From assembly GCA_022575985.1 (NCBI GenBank), contig JAKSXM010000263.1, positions 10,210,001 through 10,274,000 of the forward strand: a stretch of 64,000 nucleotides of DNA. The letters are read 5' to 3'. Source of the DNA: Anagrus nilaparvatae. Its lineage: Eukaryota; Arthropoda; Insecta; Hymenoptera; Mymaridae. Shown here in pieces: positions 30,680 through 42,230 of the stretch (position 1 is its first letter; every line of letters begins with the position of its first letter). Under the pieces are notes generated by a model, which made no database searches, was not told the origin of the DNA, and was given only the letters and a program-made list of their open reading frames with translations. Position numbers and translations under genes: made by a program.

Positions 30680-31290
30680 GATATTCCTTAGCATTTTTTC
30701 CCCAGGAATCCGATGAAACCATTTATTTTAGCTTTTGACCATGTTTTATAGGAGAAAAAATTGATTATCGTTGCGTTTTAGGGTCCAAATTTCAAGGGAA
30801 TCAATTTTAAAAGTTTTGTACTTTTCTGAATAAATTTTTCTGTACGTTGTATACAAAAGGGACAAGTCTATTTTTTCCCCAGGAATCCGATGAAACCATT
30901 TATTTTAGCTTTTGACCATGTTATATAGGAGAAAAATTGATTTTATTGGTTTTTAGGGTCCCAATTTTAAGGAAATTTATTATAAAAGGTTAGCAGTTTT
31001 CAAAATAAGTTTTTCTAAATATTATTTACAAGCATGTCTTGTATATTTTTTCTTCAGGTATCCGATAAAATTATAATTTTAAGGAAATCAGCCATAAAAG
31101 TTTAATAGTTTACCAAATAAATTTTTCTGAATATTATTTACTTAAGAGGCTTATGCAATTTTTCTCCAGGAATCCGATAAGATTATTTATTTTTGCTTTT
31201 GACCATGTCTTATATGAGAAAAATCGATTTTTTTCGTATTTCAGGGTCCCAATTTTAAGGAAATCAAGCATAAAAGATTACAAAATAAAT
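30680..31290. repeat. Tandem units with AGGAATCCGATGAAACC, mirrored at 33125-33510
   Basis: Three to four units of about 190-220 bp in the left arm share CCCAGGAATCCGATGAAACC, TTAGCTTTTGACCATG, TTTTAGGGTCCCAATTTTAA and TTTTTCTGAAT. The right arm carries diverged copies in the same plus orientation, which is unusual for an inverted-repeat element and suggests separate growth of the repeats. Confidence 0.65.
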
Positions 31291-31303
31291 TTTTCTGAAT
31301 GTT

Positions 31304-33111
31304 GATTTTTTCAAGTTTTACTCGAGTTTAGTGAATAGAAAAATAAAAATATTTTGACCTTTTATCGAGTAAAATTTAATTTATTTATTTATGACGTTTC
31401 TACCCCTAGTTCGGGGTCCTTTTCAAACCTATATAGAAATTTTTTAATTAATAATATTACACAAAGTATATAAAATATAGAAAAATATTTGACAATTTTA
31501 AATTCTTACATTTTAAATTATTATTACATGAATATTAGGATGAAAAGGGTCCAGTCATATCATTTCTATAACTCATAAAATGAAAAAAAGCAAGCATTCA
31601 TTGTTTACATAGTGTTGCCATGACGACGCGACTTTGACGTCCGTATGCTTATTGATTACCTATATATATCCATATTTCGTCGATCAATATCTCATAGATG
31701 TCGTTAGTTATATGAATTATTGCAAATAGTTATATTTACTTCACCAATACAAACATTACTACTACATATACACAATTTGAAATTTTCATAAATTTAACTG
31801 TTAATCTACAAACAATTAAAACTCTGTGATAATAGCTTATTAAGACCAATTAATTTTAATTAATATATTAAATAACTTTAAAAATAACTTTCTGTGATAT
31901 TATGTATATATGTTATCGTTAGAGTCCGCTCTCCCGATAAAGTTAACATTAACCAGTTAAAGTTAACTTTAGCGAAGCGTTTTCGTTAAAGTCCATGAAG
32001 GCGATTAAAATGAATAAAAATATAACATTAGCGGCATCATGTTCGTTAAAGTTAACTTTAACCAATCCTTGTTAGTTAAAGTCCATGAAAGCGGTTTCAT
32101 ATAAGAGTTCGAGTTTGTATTATATATTATATACGACTCTCGCTATAAGGTACTCTCAGGGCTTAGGTTAGGCTCATAAAGATATTGTGAAACATCTCTA
32201 TGGTTAGGCTACTCTTTTAAAAATGCATTTCTTAGGATCAGTAACCAATCCTAGTTATAAGACACCCCAAGGGTTAGGTTAGGCTATTTTTTTTTTAAGG
32301 CATTGTCACAGTATTGTTTACAAATTTGCGCATGGGTTCTTAAGCCCACCTTGCCCTAATTCTAGGGAATGCCTTACTGCGTGAAAATGCCTTTAAAAAA
32401 AAAATAGCCTAACCTAACCCTAGGGGCGTGTTATAACTAGAATTGATTACTGGTCCCAAGAAATGCATTTTTAAAAAAATAGCCTAACCTAAATCCTTGG
32501 ATGCCTTATAGCCAGAGTCGTATATAATATATTATGATACAAATTTTTTTTAGTATGCTAAACCGCTTTCATGGACTTTAACTGACAAGGATTGGTTAAA
32601 GTTAACTTTATCGTATACACACCCGTTAATGTTGTATTTTTATTCATTTTAATCGTCTTCGTGGACTTTAACGAAAACGCTTCGCTAAAGTTAACTTTAA
32701 CTGGTTAATGTTAACATTATCGGGAGAGCGGACTTTAACGGTAAAATATATATATTTTTAATTTTAAACAATGACATACGGTAAATATTTATAATTAATT
32801 CACAATTAATCATGTATGTACAAATTAGGTTAATTTCTTTATATATTTTTTTTACAGATTTTTTAATCAGAAATATTAAAATTTTATATTATGACTGGAC
32901 CCTTTACATCCTAATATTCATGTAATAATAATTTAAAATGTAAGAATTTAAAATTGTCAAATATTTTTCTATATTTTATATACTTTGTGTAATATTATTA
33001 ATTAAAAAATTTCTATATAGATTTGAAAAGGACCCCGAACTAGGGGTAGAAACGTCATAAATAAATAAATTAAATTGTACTCGATAAAAGGTCAAAATAT
33101 TTTTATTTTTC
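31304..33111. mobile_element. Penelope-type palindromic element nested in the outer foldback
   Basis: Flanked by a 13-bp duplication TTTTCTGAATGTT at 31291-31303 and 33112-33124, exact. The first 34 bases (31304-31337) are a one-sided tail. Inverted arms follow (31338-31560 and 32888-33111), containing CCTTTTATCGAGTA, TATGACGTTTCTACCCC and AGTTCGGGGTCCTTTTCAAA on the left and the complement on the right. The right arm reads TTTGAAAAGGACCCC, a short loop, GGGGTAGAAACGTC, the hairpin-plus-GAAACG motif typical of Penelope-like termini. It has no RT. A further palindrome lies inside. Confidence 0.82.
31906..32752. mobile_element. Innermost palindrome rich in GTTAAAGTTAACTTTAAC
   Basis: Arms start TCCGCTCTCCCGATAAAGTT and end with its complement. 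Within each arm GTTAAAGTTAACTTTAAC-like palindromes, GTCCATGAAAGCGG and AGGTTAGGCTATTTTT recur with their complements. The spacer (about 32300-32380) is unique. It is a third inverted repeat within the nest, with no coding capacity. Confidence 0.8.
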
Positions 33112-33886
33112 TTTTCTGAATGTTATTTACTACAGAAACTTATGTATTTTTTTCCCCGAAATCCGATGAAACCATTTATTTTAGCTTTTGACCACGTTAT
33201 ATAGGACAAAAATCGATTTTATTGGTTTTTAGGGTTCCAATTTTAAGGAAATTTATTATAAAAGGTTAGCAGTTTTCAAAATAAGTTTTCCTGAATATTA
33301 TTTACAAGCATGTCTTGTATATTTTTTCCCCAAGAATCCGATGAAACATTTAATTAATTATCAAAATATTACGAACGATAAAAAATTAAAATTTATAATT
33401 TAAGGAAATCAATTATAAGAGTTTTTTAACTTTCAGAATATATTTTTCTGAATATTATTTACTAATTAGACTTATTTATTTTTTCCCGAGGAATTCTATG
33501 GAAAAATTTATTTTTTTTATCTGGGCATTTCTTTTGCGAGAAAATCTATTTTTCCTAAATTAACCGATTTTTCCATTTTTTATTTTAATTATGCTTATTG
33601 TGTTAAGAGGGGGGGATAAAATTTAAATTATCATTTTTTATCATATTTTTTTAATTTTCAATGATTATTATTTGAGTAATTTAGCTATTTTCATAATAAT
33701 TTTTAAAGATAATCAAAAAAATATAATTTTTCGGTCCAAAACTAGCTATTTATAGCGAAAACGGTAAAAAAGGAGCAGGTTTGATTTTCAGCTCAATGGA
33801 TCATGGTTGGTAATCGTCTCCAGAATGACCTTGTATCATCAGATTATTGCGACATTTTGCTAAACCTGTCGCTTCTTTAAGGGACC

Positions 33887-34080
33887 CGTATACAGAAAAT
33901 ATTCGATTTTCGTATTCTATTAGCTTCTTTAAAGCTAATTTACATACATATTTATTGGAATTTGAATCACGAGAATCGGGTATTTCTTCGTTGACTCCTT
34001 ACCTTTAATTCCCAATTTAATTCCTTTTCCCAAATTTTTGTAAACTGTTTACTTTGTTTCAAATATCCTTATACCCACAG
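33887..34080 (+). pseudogene. Non-LTR ORF2 C-terminal tail, second part
   Basis: Resumes after the foldback with ENIRFSYSISFFKANLHTYL and LEFESRESG, the SIR...FK..LK..LL pattern that follows the WNS motif in these proteins, then stops. The continuity across 30287 and 33887 defines the foldback insertion site. Confidence 0.7.
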
Positions 34081-34440
34081 ACAATTAACTTTAAATATTA
34101 AATAATTTATTTGAATTTATATCTTTATATTATTATGTTTATTATTGAATTTTATTATTTCAATTTTTTTTTAATTTAACTTTATGTGCAATGCAATTAT
34201 GTTAAATTTATTGTAATTCAAAATTTTGTAAAATATTTATAAATTAAATAATTTAATTAAAAAACAAAGTGACTTTAATAAGCCTAAAAATTTTTTTAAA
34301 TATTTCAATGACAAATTATTGTAAAAAGAATTATTCAAATTACATTATAGGCTGCATCGATAGGGATATATCCGAGTAATTTTGTGCATAATCCAAATTC
34401 AACCTTTATAGTATGAAAAATATTGGCGTGATGATGTTAA
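34081..34440. other. A+T-rich spacer
   Basis: Probably the 3' UTR of the interrupted non-LTR element. No gene is seen. Confidence 0.5.
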
Positions 34441-35956
34441 AAATACACGTATTCCGACAATTTAAAGATCTTTACAGCGGAGGCAATCGCGGGAAAAATC
34501 AGATAATTTTAAAGTAAATAATATTCTACATTAGAGTGTGTCTTAATTTTTATTTTTCGATATTTTTTGGCTCCCCTCATTTTTTTCGAATATTTTGGTC
34601 ATAAAAAACCCCCAGCTTCAAGGATTTTGATTTTCGATTTTTTTAAACCGTGCCGCCAAGCACTTTTGCTTTTCCAAGTTTTCCATTTAAATAGCATGGG
34701 AATTTTGAGTTTTAAGCTATACAAATTTTTACAGAGGTCACAAAGCGTTTTAAAAAGCTAATTTTTACTAGAAAACACTCTTTTAAATGTTTGAAAACAT
34801 GAAAACAGCTATGCATTTATTCCCGAGGTAATGAAAAAATTCTGGGGCTAAAATCGCAAATTTATATGTTGGCCCAATCTTATAAAACAGGGTTTCTCGG
34901 TAATTTTCATTAAATCGTTTTAACCTCAAAAATAAACAAAAAAATTCCTGGTTGTTCTACTTTTTTTGGTCTAAGTGCCACCTTTCAAATACCGTAAACC
35001 ACGTTCTTTTATCATTGATCCATCATCACTATAGGCAATTAACCTGCTGATAATTTTTGACCCGAAATGCCCAATTTTTAAATTTGTTTAAATTGCTGCC
35101 AAAATTGTAATTTTTGACGAAATCGAATTTTTTAGGCCTTAAAATTTTTTGACAAGCTTCAAGTTTCCAAAAATTTTTTACTTGTATCTTTTCTTTTAAT
35201 AGTTTTTAAGATATCGCTTTACAAAGTTAACGATAAAAATTGATTTTTTATTAAAACCCTGAAATGAAGACTCTGACTTTAAATTATCATCGCTGGTTAA
35301 TAATTTATTGAAAAGCAGTGATTAAAAAATTTTTGGAAATTTGAAGCTTGTAGAAAATTTTTGAGACGTATAAACCTCAATTTTTACAGCAATTTAAAAA
35401 AATTAAAAAATTGGTCATTTTTAGTCAAAAATTACCGTTAGGTGAATTGGCTATAGTGATCATTGGTAAAAGAACGTGGTTTACGGCATTTAAAAGGTGA
35501 CACTTGCACCAAAAAAAATAGAACAACCAGAAATGTTGTGGTAAATTGTTGAGGTTGCAGCGTTCTATCGAAAATTACTGAAAAACCCTGTTTTATAAGA
35601 TTGAGCCAACATGTAAATTTGCGTTTTTAGCCCCAAAATTCCCTTTGGAATGAATGCAGGGGTGTTTGCATGTCTTTACAACATATTAAAGTATGTTTTC
35701 AGTAAAAATTAGCTTTTTTAAACGCTATTTGGCTTGTAAAAATTTGTATAGCTAAAAAAATTGAAAATCAAAATCCTTGGAGCTTGGGGGTTTTGTATGA
35801 CCAAAATATTCGAAAAAAATGAGGGGAGCCAAAAAGTATCGAAAAATAAAAATTAAGACACACTCTAATGTAGATTATTATTTACTTTAAAATTATCTGA
35901 CTTTTCCCGCGATTGCCTCCGCTGTAAAGATCCTTACAGTGTCGGAATACGTATTT
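34441..35956. mobile_element. 1.5-kb foldback with diverged arms
   Basis: The ends AAATACACGTATTCCGACA and TGTCGGAATACGTATTT are complementary. Inward, CAGCGGAGGCAATCGCGGGA, AGAGTGTGTCTTAATTTTTA, GGCTCCCCTCATTTTTTTCG and AACCACGTTCTTTTA all have complements in the right arm. The arms (about 34441-35185 and 35325-35956) differ by scattered substitutions and small indels, so this copy is older than the 23-28 kb one. The apex spacer is about 140 bases. No coding capacity. Confidence 0.85.
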
Positions 35957-36785
35957 CAATATATTTTAATGAGCTTGGGGTTTTATGACCAAAATATTCA
36001 ACAGCTAGCTCTAGAAGCTTTGAGTGGTTGCTTCTGTATTTATGTAAGTAGAGTGCAGCAGCAATAGTCTTGCCTTAACTCCACCTATTGTGACTACTTC
36101 TTGACTTCTCTCGTAGCGATCGAAGGCTGTTTTCAATTCCTACAAGCCCATTTGGCTTAAGATTAAGTCCTCAAACCTATCCATGATTGAATTGTCTACG
36201 ACACGAGATATGTTTAAAATATTAGTAAGAGAAATAAACAAGTTGAATTGAATTATAATAAAAATAAAAATAAAAAAAATTTTTTTCATCTTGACTGTAG
36301 CTTTTTGATTAAAATGCTAAAATTGACATATGACGAGACTGTATTATGTGTGTGCACTCTTTGTTTGATAAAAAGTTGAAGAAAAAAAATCTTGAAGTTA
36401 TAAAACAAATAAAAGCTCCATATGACGAGACTGGACTGTAAAATAAAAAAAAAAATTTTTGACTTCGTACTGGAAGCGAGGCCAAACTGTATCGTGTTCC
36501 AAGAAGAGCACGTGTTTTAAATAATAAAATTTATAAAGTCTTGAACTCTTGACATGCGTTGGTTATAAAGAGAGAGATGACGGTTAGCAAAAAAAATAAA
36601 TTTGAATATAGTTACTTTAGATTTTTGATGGTGACGTTATTATCATAAAGTATTGAACCTATGCGTTGACCTTGATTTCCATATCTTGATTTTTGCTCCA
36701 AATTTTTTATCTTGATTTTTGCTTCAATTTTATCTTGATTTTATGATTTTTTTACTAATTATTTTGCCTCTTGAACGATCCGGCT
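35957..36785. other. Unassigned stretch
   Basis: Includes a mixed-composition patch (36000-36190) and a block of ATCTTGATTTTTGCT-like short repeats (36690-36755). No gene could be supported. Confidence 0.45.
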
Positions 36786-37600
36786 CGAAGGACCATGGAA
36801 AATATTGTGGTTTCGGTTACAAATAATACTATTCAAGAAATTAGGCAAGATGAAATATTAACACTTCTGATTTAATTAATAAAATAAAAACGTTTATTCA
36901 ACTGAATAATAAATGTTTAATCACGTTACCTCTCTCACAATATGTAATATAAAAAAATAAAGAACACGAGTTTAACACAGTTTATATAAATATGCATTAA
37001 ATTATGGAATAATTGCACTTTATTACACATATAAATAACAGAAAAAATATGACATTTATATACACTTAAAAAATGTGCTTCTGACAAATTATATAATTGA
37101 ACGATAAAGAAGACGATGTTCGTCATGTTCATCGTGTCGCGAGAATGGCCGTGGCAAGCGAAGGGATTAAAAGAGATTAACTTAATAAACCAAATTAATG
37201 AACAAATAATGCCTCGGTTGATGCCGTCGATCTCACGACTCGAGAAACCGCGAGAATCAAATAAATGGATTTTTAACAATTAAAATCATTTGAAAAAATC
37301 ACAATAACTATACAAATTTTAAATATAAAAGTTTTTTTTTTAAGTTTTTATAAAAAATAATTAATATTTAGTAATTTAATCAAATATTTACAATATAATC
37401 AATTTAAAAAATTAATAGCTATTAAATCAAATAAAGTTAAATATTAATTACATAATGGCTTATAGAATTTCATAAAAACGCGGTTTAATACAAGAATAAC
37501 TAAATACAATTTACAAATACTATATAAAATGAAAAATTTTCATTATTTTATTTTTGTGTTACCACCTGCCATAAGAAATAGTTTTAGACTAATTTATTTA
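36786..37600 (-). mobile_element. Probable BEL/Pao LTR and adjoining primer-type sequence
   Basis: On the minus strand this follows the end of the BEL pol relic. It contains TGTAATAAAGTGCAATTATTC (a polyadenylation signal region) and ends near ATGGTCCTTCGAGCCGG (36800-36783). A GGTCCTTCGAGCCGGA-type sequence marks the start of BEL/Pao internal regions as I know them. The 5' edge is probably near 37575 (TGGCAGGTGGTAACA). The long minus-strand frame at 36935-37279 is not a gene. Confidence 0.55.
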
Positions 37601-37639
37601 CAATTTTTTTTTTTTTTAATTATCAATATCAGTGTCAAC

Positions 37640-40372
37640 TGACAGGGAAACTATTTAGTTGCTGGTAGTAAATCATCTATCAGAAAAACCAGATTTCCAA
37701 CTTGGATATTTTTCACAGGAGTATGCCAACGATAGATTTTCTGTAGATGATGAATATATTCTTTGGACCACCTATTCCAAAAATGATCACGCATATTAGT
37801 GATTAATTTAAAATTGTTAGTCAAAGAGGATTTAGATTGTAAGTCAGAATGAACTTCTGGGTACGCATTTATTAGACCACCTATTAAGAAATGTGCGGGA
37901 GTAAGAAGTAATAAATCGAAAGGATCATTACTTTCGCTCGGAAAAGCGGCCTTGATTTGAGAAACGCTTTTACTTGACAGAAAAATGTAGATATATCTTC
38001 ATAAGTTAGTTGTGGCTCACCTATGATCTTTTTCAAGTGTGACTTTATAGATTTTGCTCCTAATTCCCATATTCCTCCGAAAAGTGGCGAAGATTGTGGT
38101 ATAAAACTCCAAGTTGTATCTTCAGATACGAGAGCATAAGACACCTCCTTATAATGTTAAAGCTTTTGTTAACATATTTACTTATTCAGCAGCGGTACCT
38201 TTGAATTTAGTGGCGTTATCGCTGTACATCTTTGAACAAGGACCTTTTCTGGAGATAAACCTTTTGAAAGCTGCAATAAAACTTTGAGTACACAAAGATT
38301 TAACAACCTCCAGGTGTACTGTCTTGGTCACTAAACAAACAAATATGTAACCTTTAATATATTTAATGCCTCTACCAGAAGATGCTCTTAACCGAAATGA
38401 CCCAGCGTAATCCACATAAGAAATGAGGTTTTAAGAAATCGTTTCTCAGGTTTAAGACGCACTGCGAGAAACTTCTCGCAGTAATGGGTCAACTGACCCA
38501 TTACTTGCCCAGCAGTTCTTGCATGATACTTAGTACAAATCACGCATTTTCTCAGCACTGAACGAATGTAACTCCAACCTCGTAAAATCCAAAACCGTTG
38601 TAATAAAATGTTTCTTGTTAGCTCTTAACCACCATGTAAACATCTCAGATGAGCTTGTTGTACTATAGATTTCGCAATTACTGTATTTTTAGCAACAATA
38701 AAAAGATGTTTTTCGTTATTTATAAGGCAGAAACGAATGACGAACTCGTCCACCTATTCTAATGCAACCTGAATCAAAAAATGGTTTGAATGATAGTAAC
38801 GAAGAGGTTTTTCATATTTTTTTTATTCTTTTTTATTTATTTTATTTTATTTACTTTATTCTCTAGGGAAAGAAGAATGTTGAGATATTTTAGATAGATC
38901 TCTTATATAGAGCAATATCTAATTCTGTATTTCACAAATTTATAGTTTTAGGTAGGTTTGTAGTTTTTAATACTCTTAAGAAATATGCTACAACTTTAAT
39001 TAGCGTATTTACATTAGAGAATCTCTCGAAAAGATCAAAGACTTTACCAGTGACAATAGTGTTTATATTCGATATAGATTTGATTTATCTTAGACTCATT
39101 ATATTCAAATTCTCTTGCGGGCCAAGCTTCATTGGATTGTACTAATCATGTTGGACTTTGCCACCACAAAAAAGGCTTCGAATTCAGGGGCAGCGATACC
39201 TCTTGTTGCAACATCAGCTTGATTGCATTTTTTAGGAACGTATCGCCAATCAATCTGAATTAAAGAATTTTGGATGGAAGCTACCCTATGAGCTATAAAG
39301 GGTTTCCATTTAGACTTAATTAATGTCAAGACCACAGATGAATCAGACTATCCAAAAACATTTACTTTTTCATTTTTTAAGTATAAGCTGGGAATTAGTT
39401 TATTAGCTAATAATACTAAAAGTGCAGCAGCACATAGTTCTAGACGAGGTATATATAATCCTTTAATAGGTGCTACTCTTGTTTTGGCTACTAATAACGA
39501 AGATGTTTTATTATCACCATTTTGCTCTAACGTAAATTACAGCAGCGTATACACTCTCAAAAGTATCTGTGAAGTAATGGAATTCTATTTCAGAGGTTTC
39601 AAAAGTTGATACCGATCGACCAATAGTAATTTCATTTAGGCAAGGTAGAGAAGATCTAAACTCAATTCATTTTTTAGCAATAGAAGTGGGCAATTCAGAA
39701 TTCAATTCAAAATTAAGTAACCAAAGATCCTGTATTAAGATTTTATCATCAATTATAACAGGTGCAAACAATCCGAGTAGATCGAACAACTTTGAAATCT
39801 CAGAAAGTAAAATTCTTTTATTTATATATTCATTGTTTCTTGCTTCTTTACTACCCCTTATATTGAATGAATCTAAATGTGGTGACTAGACTACACCTAA
39901 TGTCGTTACAGAATCAGATTCCTTTATAAATACGTCATTAGATTTTTCAGCAAGAGCAGAACAATTTAGCGAGAGGAAATCCCCCTAAATTTAAAAGATT
40001 TATAAGTTCATTTTTAATTTTTTGAGCTAATCTTTCATCATCTGCACCCTAAAAAATGTCATCTACATAAGTACGTTCATTTCAAGAAACGTTCATTTGA
40101 AGATGCAAGAAGAAAATTACGTCCTTCATCTTCAACTATTTGTTGTTTACATTTTAATGCAAGATAAGGATTACAGGCCTGACCAAACATTACAACTATT
40201 ATCTAATAATCAGTAATTTATTCACTAGGAGAATCTCTCCAAACCATTCTTTACCAATCCAGTCTTCAGGATAAACTTCAATTTGGCGAAACATTTTTAC
40301 TAGGTCTGCCGTGAAAACTATTTTAAAAAATCGCCATCGAGTTAAAATGACCCATAAATGCCATCTTAAAAG
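37640..40372 (-). pseudogene. pol: BEL/Pao pol relic (RT end, RNase H, integrase)
   Basis: Minus strand, in order. RT motif FFKIVFTADLVKMFRQIEVY at 40330-40260. RNase H-side RLELCAAALLVLLANKLIP near 39450 and WRYVPKKCNQADVATRG near 39220. Integrase zinc region (HLRCLHGG, then CVICTKYHARTAGQVMGQL) at 38660-38480. Integrase core WITLGHFG-type start, then HLEVVKSLCTQSFIAAFKRF and YSDNATKF at 38420-38200, PLFGGIWELGAKSIKSHLKK near 38080, and C-terminal FWNRWSKEYIHHLQ and IQVGNLVFLIDDLLPATK at 37800-37650. This order and these motifs are diagnostic of BEL/Pao. Many stops and frameshifts. The RT N-terminus is cut where R1-clade copy 2 begins. Confidence 0.88.
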
Positions 40373-42230
40373 GCATTCCACAGGTCCGGTCCGAGAACCG
40401 AACCTTGGGCAATGCCCACACTCAGAACCCTCTGACGCCTGCCATCGAGCGTGTCGTAGAGCAGTCTCCGGTCCCGTAGGTAGTCCTTTAATACGTTACC
40501 CAGATACCTGGGTATCCGGAAATCGTACTCGAGAGACCAGATCATGTCATCCCACCTGGCCGAATTGAAAGCGTTTTTGACGTCCAGCGTTACAAGAAGG
40601 ACAACTTTGCGAATTGCAGGCCGCTTTTCCCTCTCAGCCTCTACGGTATCCACGACACGCCGGATGGCGTCTATCGTGGAATGCCCCTCACGAAATCCAT
40701 TCTGCTCCTCGGAAAGGCCACCGCCCTCCTCTATGGCTCTTCTCAACCTTGCCCGGAGCATGCTCTCCATCACCTTTCCGATAGTGTTTAACATGCAAAA
40801 GGGTCTGTAAGATGATGGAGAGTCCGTTTCTCCACCTTTACCATTGTTTAAGAGCACGAGACGCGCCACCTTCCACTGCCTTGGAAACACTCCCGCCACC
40901 AAGCATGCATTAAGCATGATTAACAGGATACCAGGGATTATTTTGACCACTAGTTTGAGCACTTTCGCTGGTATCCCGTCTGGCCCCAGCGCCTTGCCAT
41001 TTTTCATGCCCTTGATGGCCTTCACCATCTCGTCCTCACTGAATAACGGCACTTCCTCCCTGGGTATCGCCTCTACCGGGTTTTCCCGGATGAACCGCTC
41101 AGGAAAGAGAGCGCCGATGATTCGTTCGGTCGACACCGCGTCCATCATGTTGTCAGATCCCCGGTTCAACTTGCCCATTACGACTTTGTAACCAAGACCC
41201 CAGGGGTCTTTGTTTACATCCTCGCGTAATGAACGCAGGCATCGAGCCTTGCTTTGACGGATAGCTTTGGCCAGCCGGTGTTTAGCATCCTTGTGTTCCT
41301 GTGAAAGTGCAGCAGCCTCGGGCCTGTCCTGTGCTCTCTGCGCCTTTCGTCGCGTCCTGTGGCACTCCTTGCGGAGCTCCGCTATTTCTGAAGTCCACCA
41401 GTAAACTGGCTTTCTCCCTTTCCAGGGCCTTCGAAGAGGCATAGAGGCGTCACACGCCCCTCGCAATAGAGATGTTACTTTCTTGACTAAGATTTCAGCC
41501 TCGCGGGGACCTGTAGCCTCTCCATGCTAAGCGGGGACGGACGACGACTCCAGTCCTCGTCCATCTTTGGTACATTCCAACCCAAGGGACGCCTCTTGTA
41601 CGGAGGCCGTTTGGAGGTTCCCTCAAGCACCCGGAAGGTGGTGTAATGATGGTCGCTACCATTGTAACCATCCATCACCGTCCATTTGCCGATTCTCCCA
41701 GACGCACATTCTGTTGCAAAGGTTATGTCTGGAATAGAGGCACCCCAACCTGCCCTCTCGTAGGTAGGCCGGTTTCCTCTATTTTGGACCACTAGTTTGC
41801 ATCTAGTGGCCATTTCCAGTACCTTCTGTCCCCTAGGATTGGTCGTCGACATGCCCCATTCTAAGGCCCTAGCTATAAAGTCACCAGCAAGGATAACGCT
41901 TCCAGTTACCGTCCAGACCGTGTTCTCGATGCTGGCCAGCTTTGTAGCCAGCACTTCTGAGCTATCGTTTGGGGAGAGGTAGCAACTTATATAAGTTGTC
42001 TCCACGCACGTGACCCAAACGTGGCAATTGCCTTTCTCTCTTCTGTTCAAGGACGTTTGGGCTCTACCCTGGAGCTATATGGCGCAACAGCCAGTGTCAT
42101 CGGTTAGCCAGTACTTGTGGTTCATGTTGTATGATTGCTCGCTTAGTAAGAGGATATTTGAAGAGGATATTTGACGGGCAATCTGTTCCAACAAAGCACC
42201 AGCTTCCCTGGCTTTATTCATGTCCCTTGT
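40373..42230 (-). pseudogene. R1-clade ORF2, copy 2, broken
   Basis: The endonuclease starts near 42230 (REAGALLEQIAR, then SSNILLLSEQ). It has an in-frame stop near 42078, just upstream of the long frame 42050-41487, and a frameshift near 41510. GDFN is mutated to GDFI, removing a metal/phosphate-contact Asn, so the nuclease would be inactive. From 41466 to 40366 an open frame encodes the linker and RT motifs 0-5 (GKALGPDG, NGFREGHST, VTLDVKNAFN, AQGSVLGPDLWN). The frame's last codons cross into BEL sequence. Confidence 0.9.

Larger units (their letters stand above)
30288..33886. mobile_element. 3.6-kb outer foldback (Russian-doll of three inverted repeats)
   Basis: Left end ACGGGTCCCTTAAAGAAGCG is mirrored by CGCTTCTTTAAGGGACCCGT at the right. 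Both arms continue with complementary sequence (for example GGACCGAAAAATTATATTTT and its complement) and then with repeated units containing AGGAATCCGATGAAACCATT. The middle is occupied by the 1.8-kb element at 31304-33111. TACA is found on both sides (left before CACGGG, right after CCCGTA) and may be a 4-bp target duplication. The target is a non-LTR ORF2 tail. No coding capacity. Confidence 0.88.

Noticed and set aside
36935..37279. 114-codon minus-strand ORF
   Set aside because: It lies in a probable BEL LTR and has no domain; its amino-acid make-up follows base composition.
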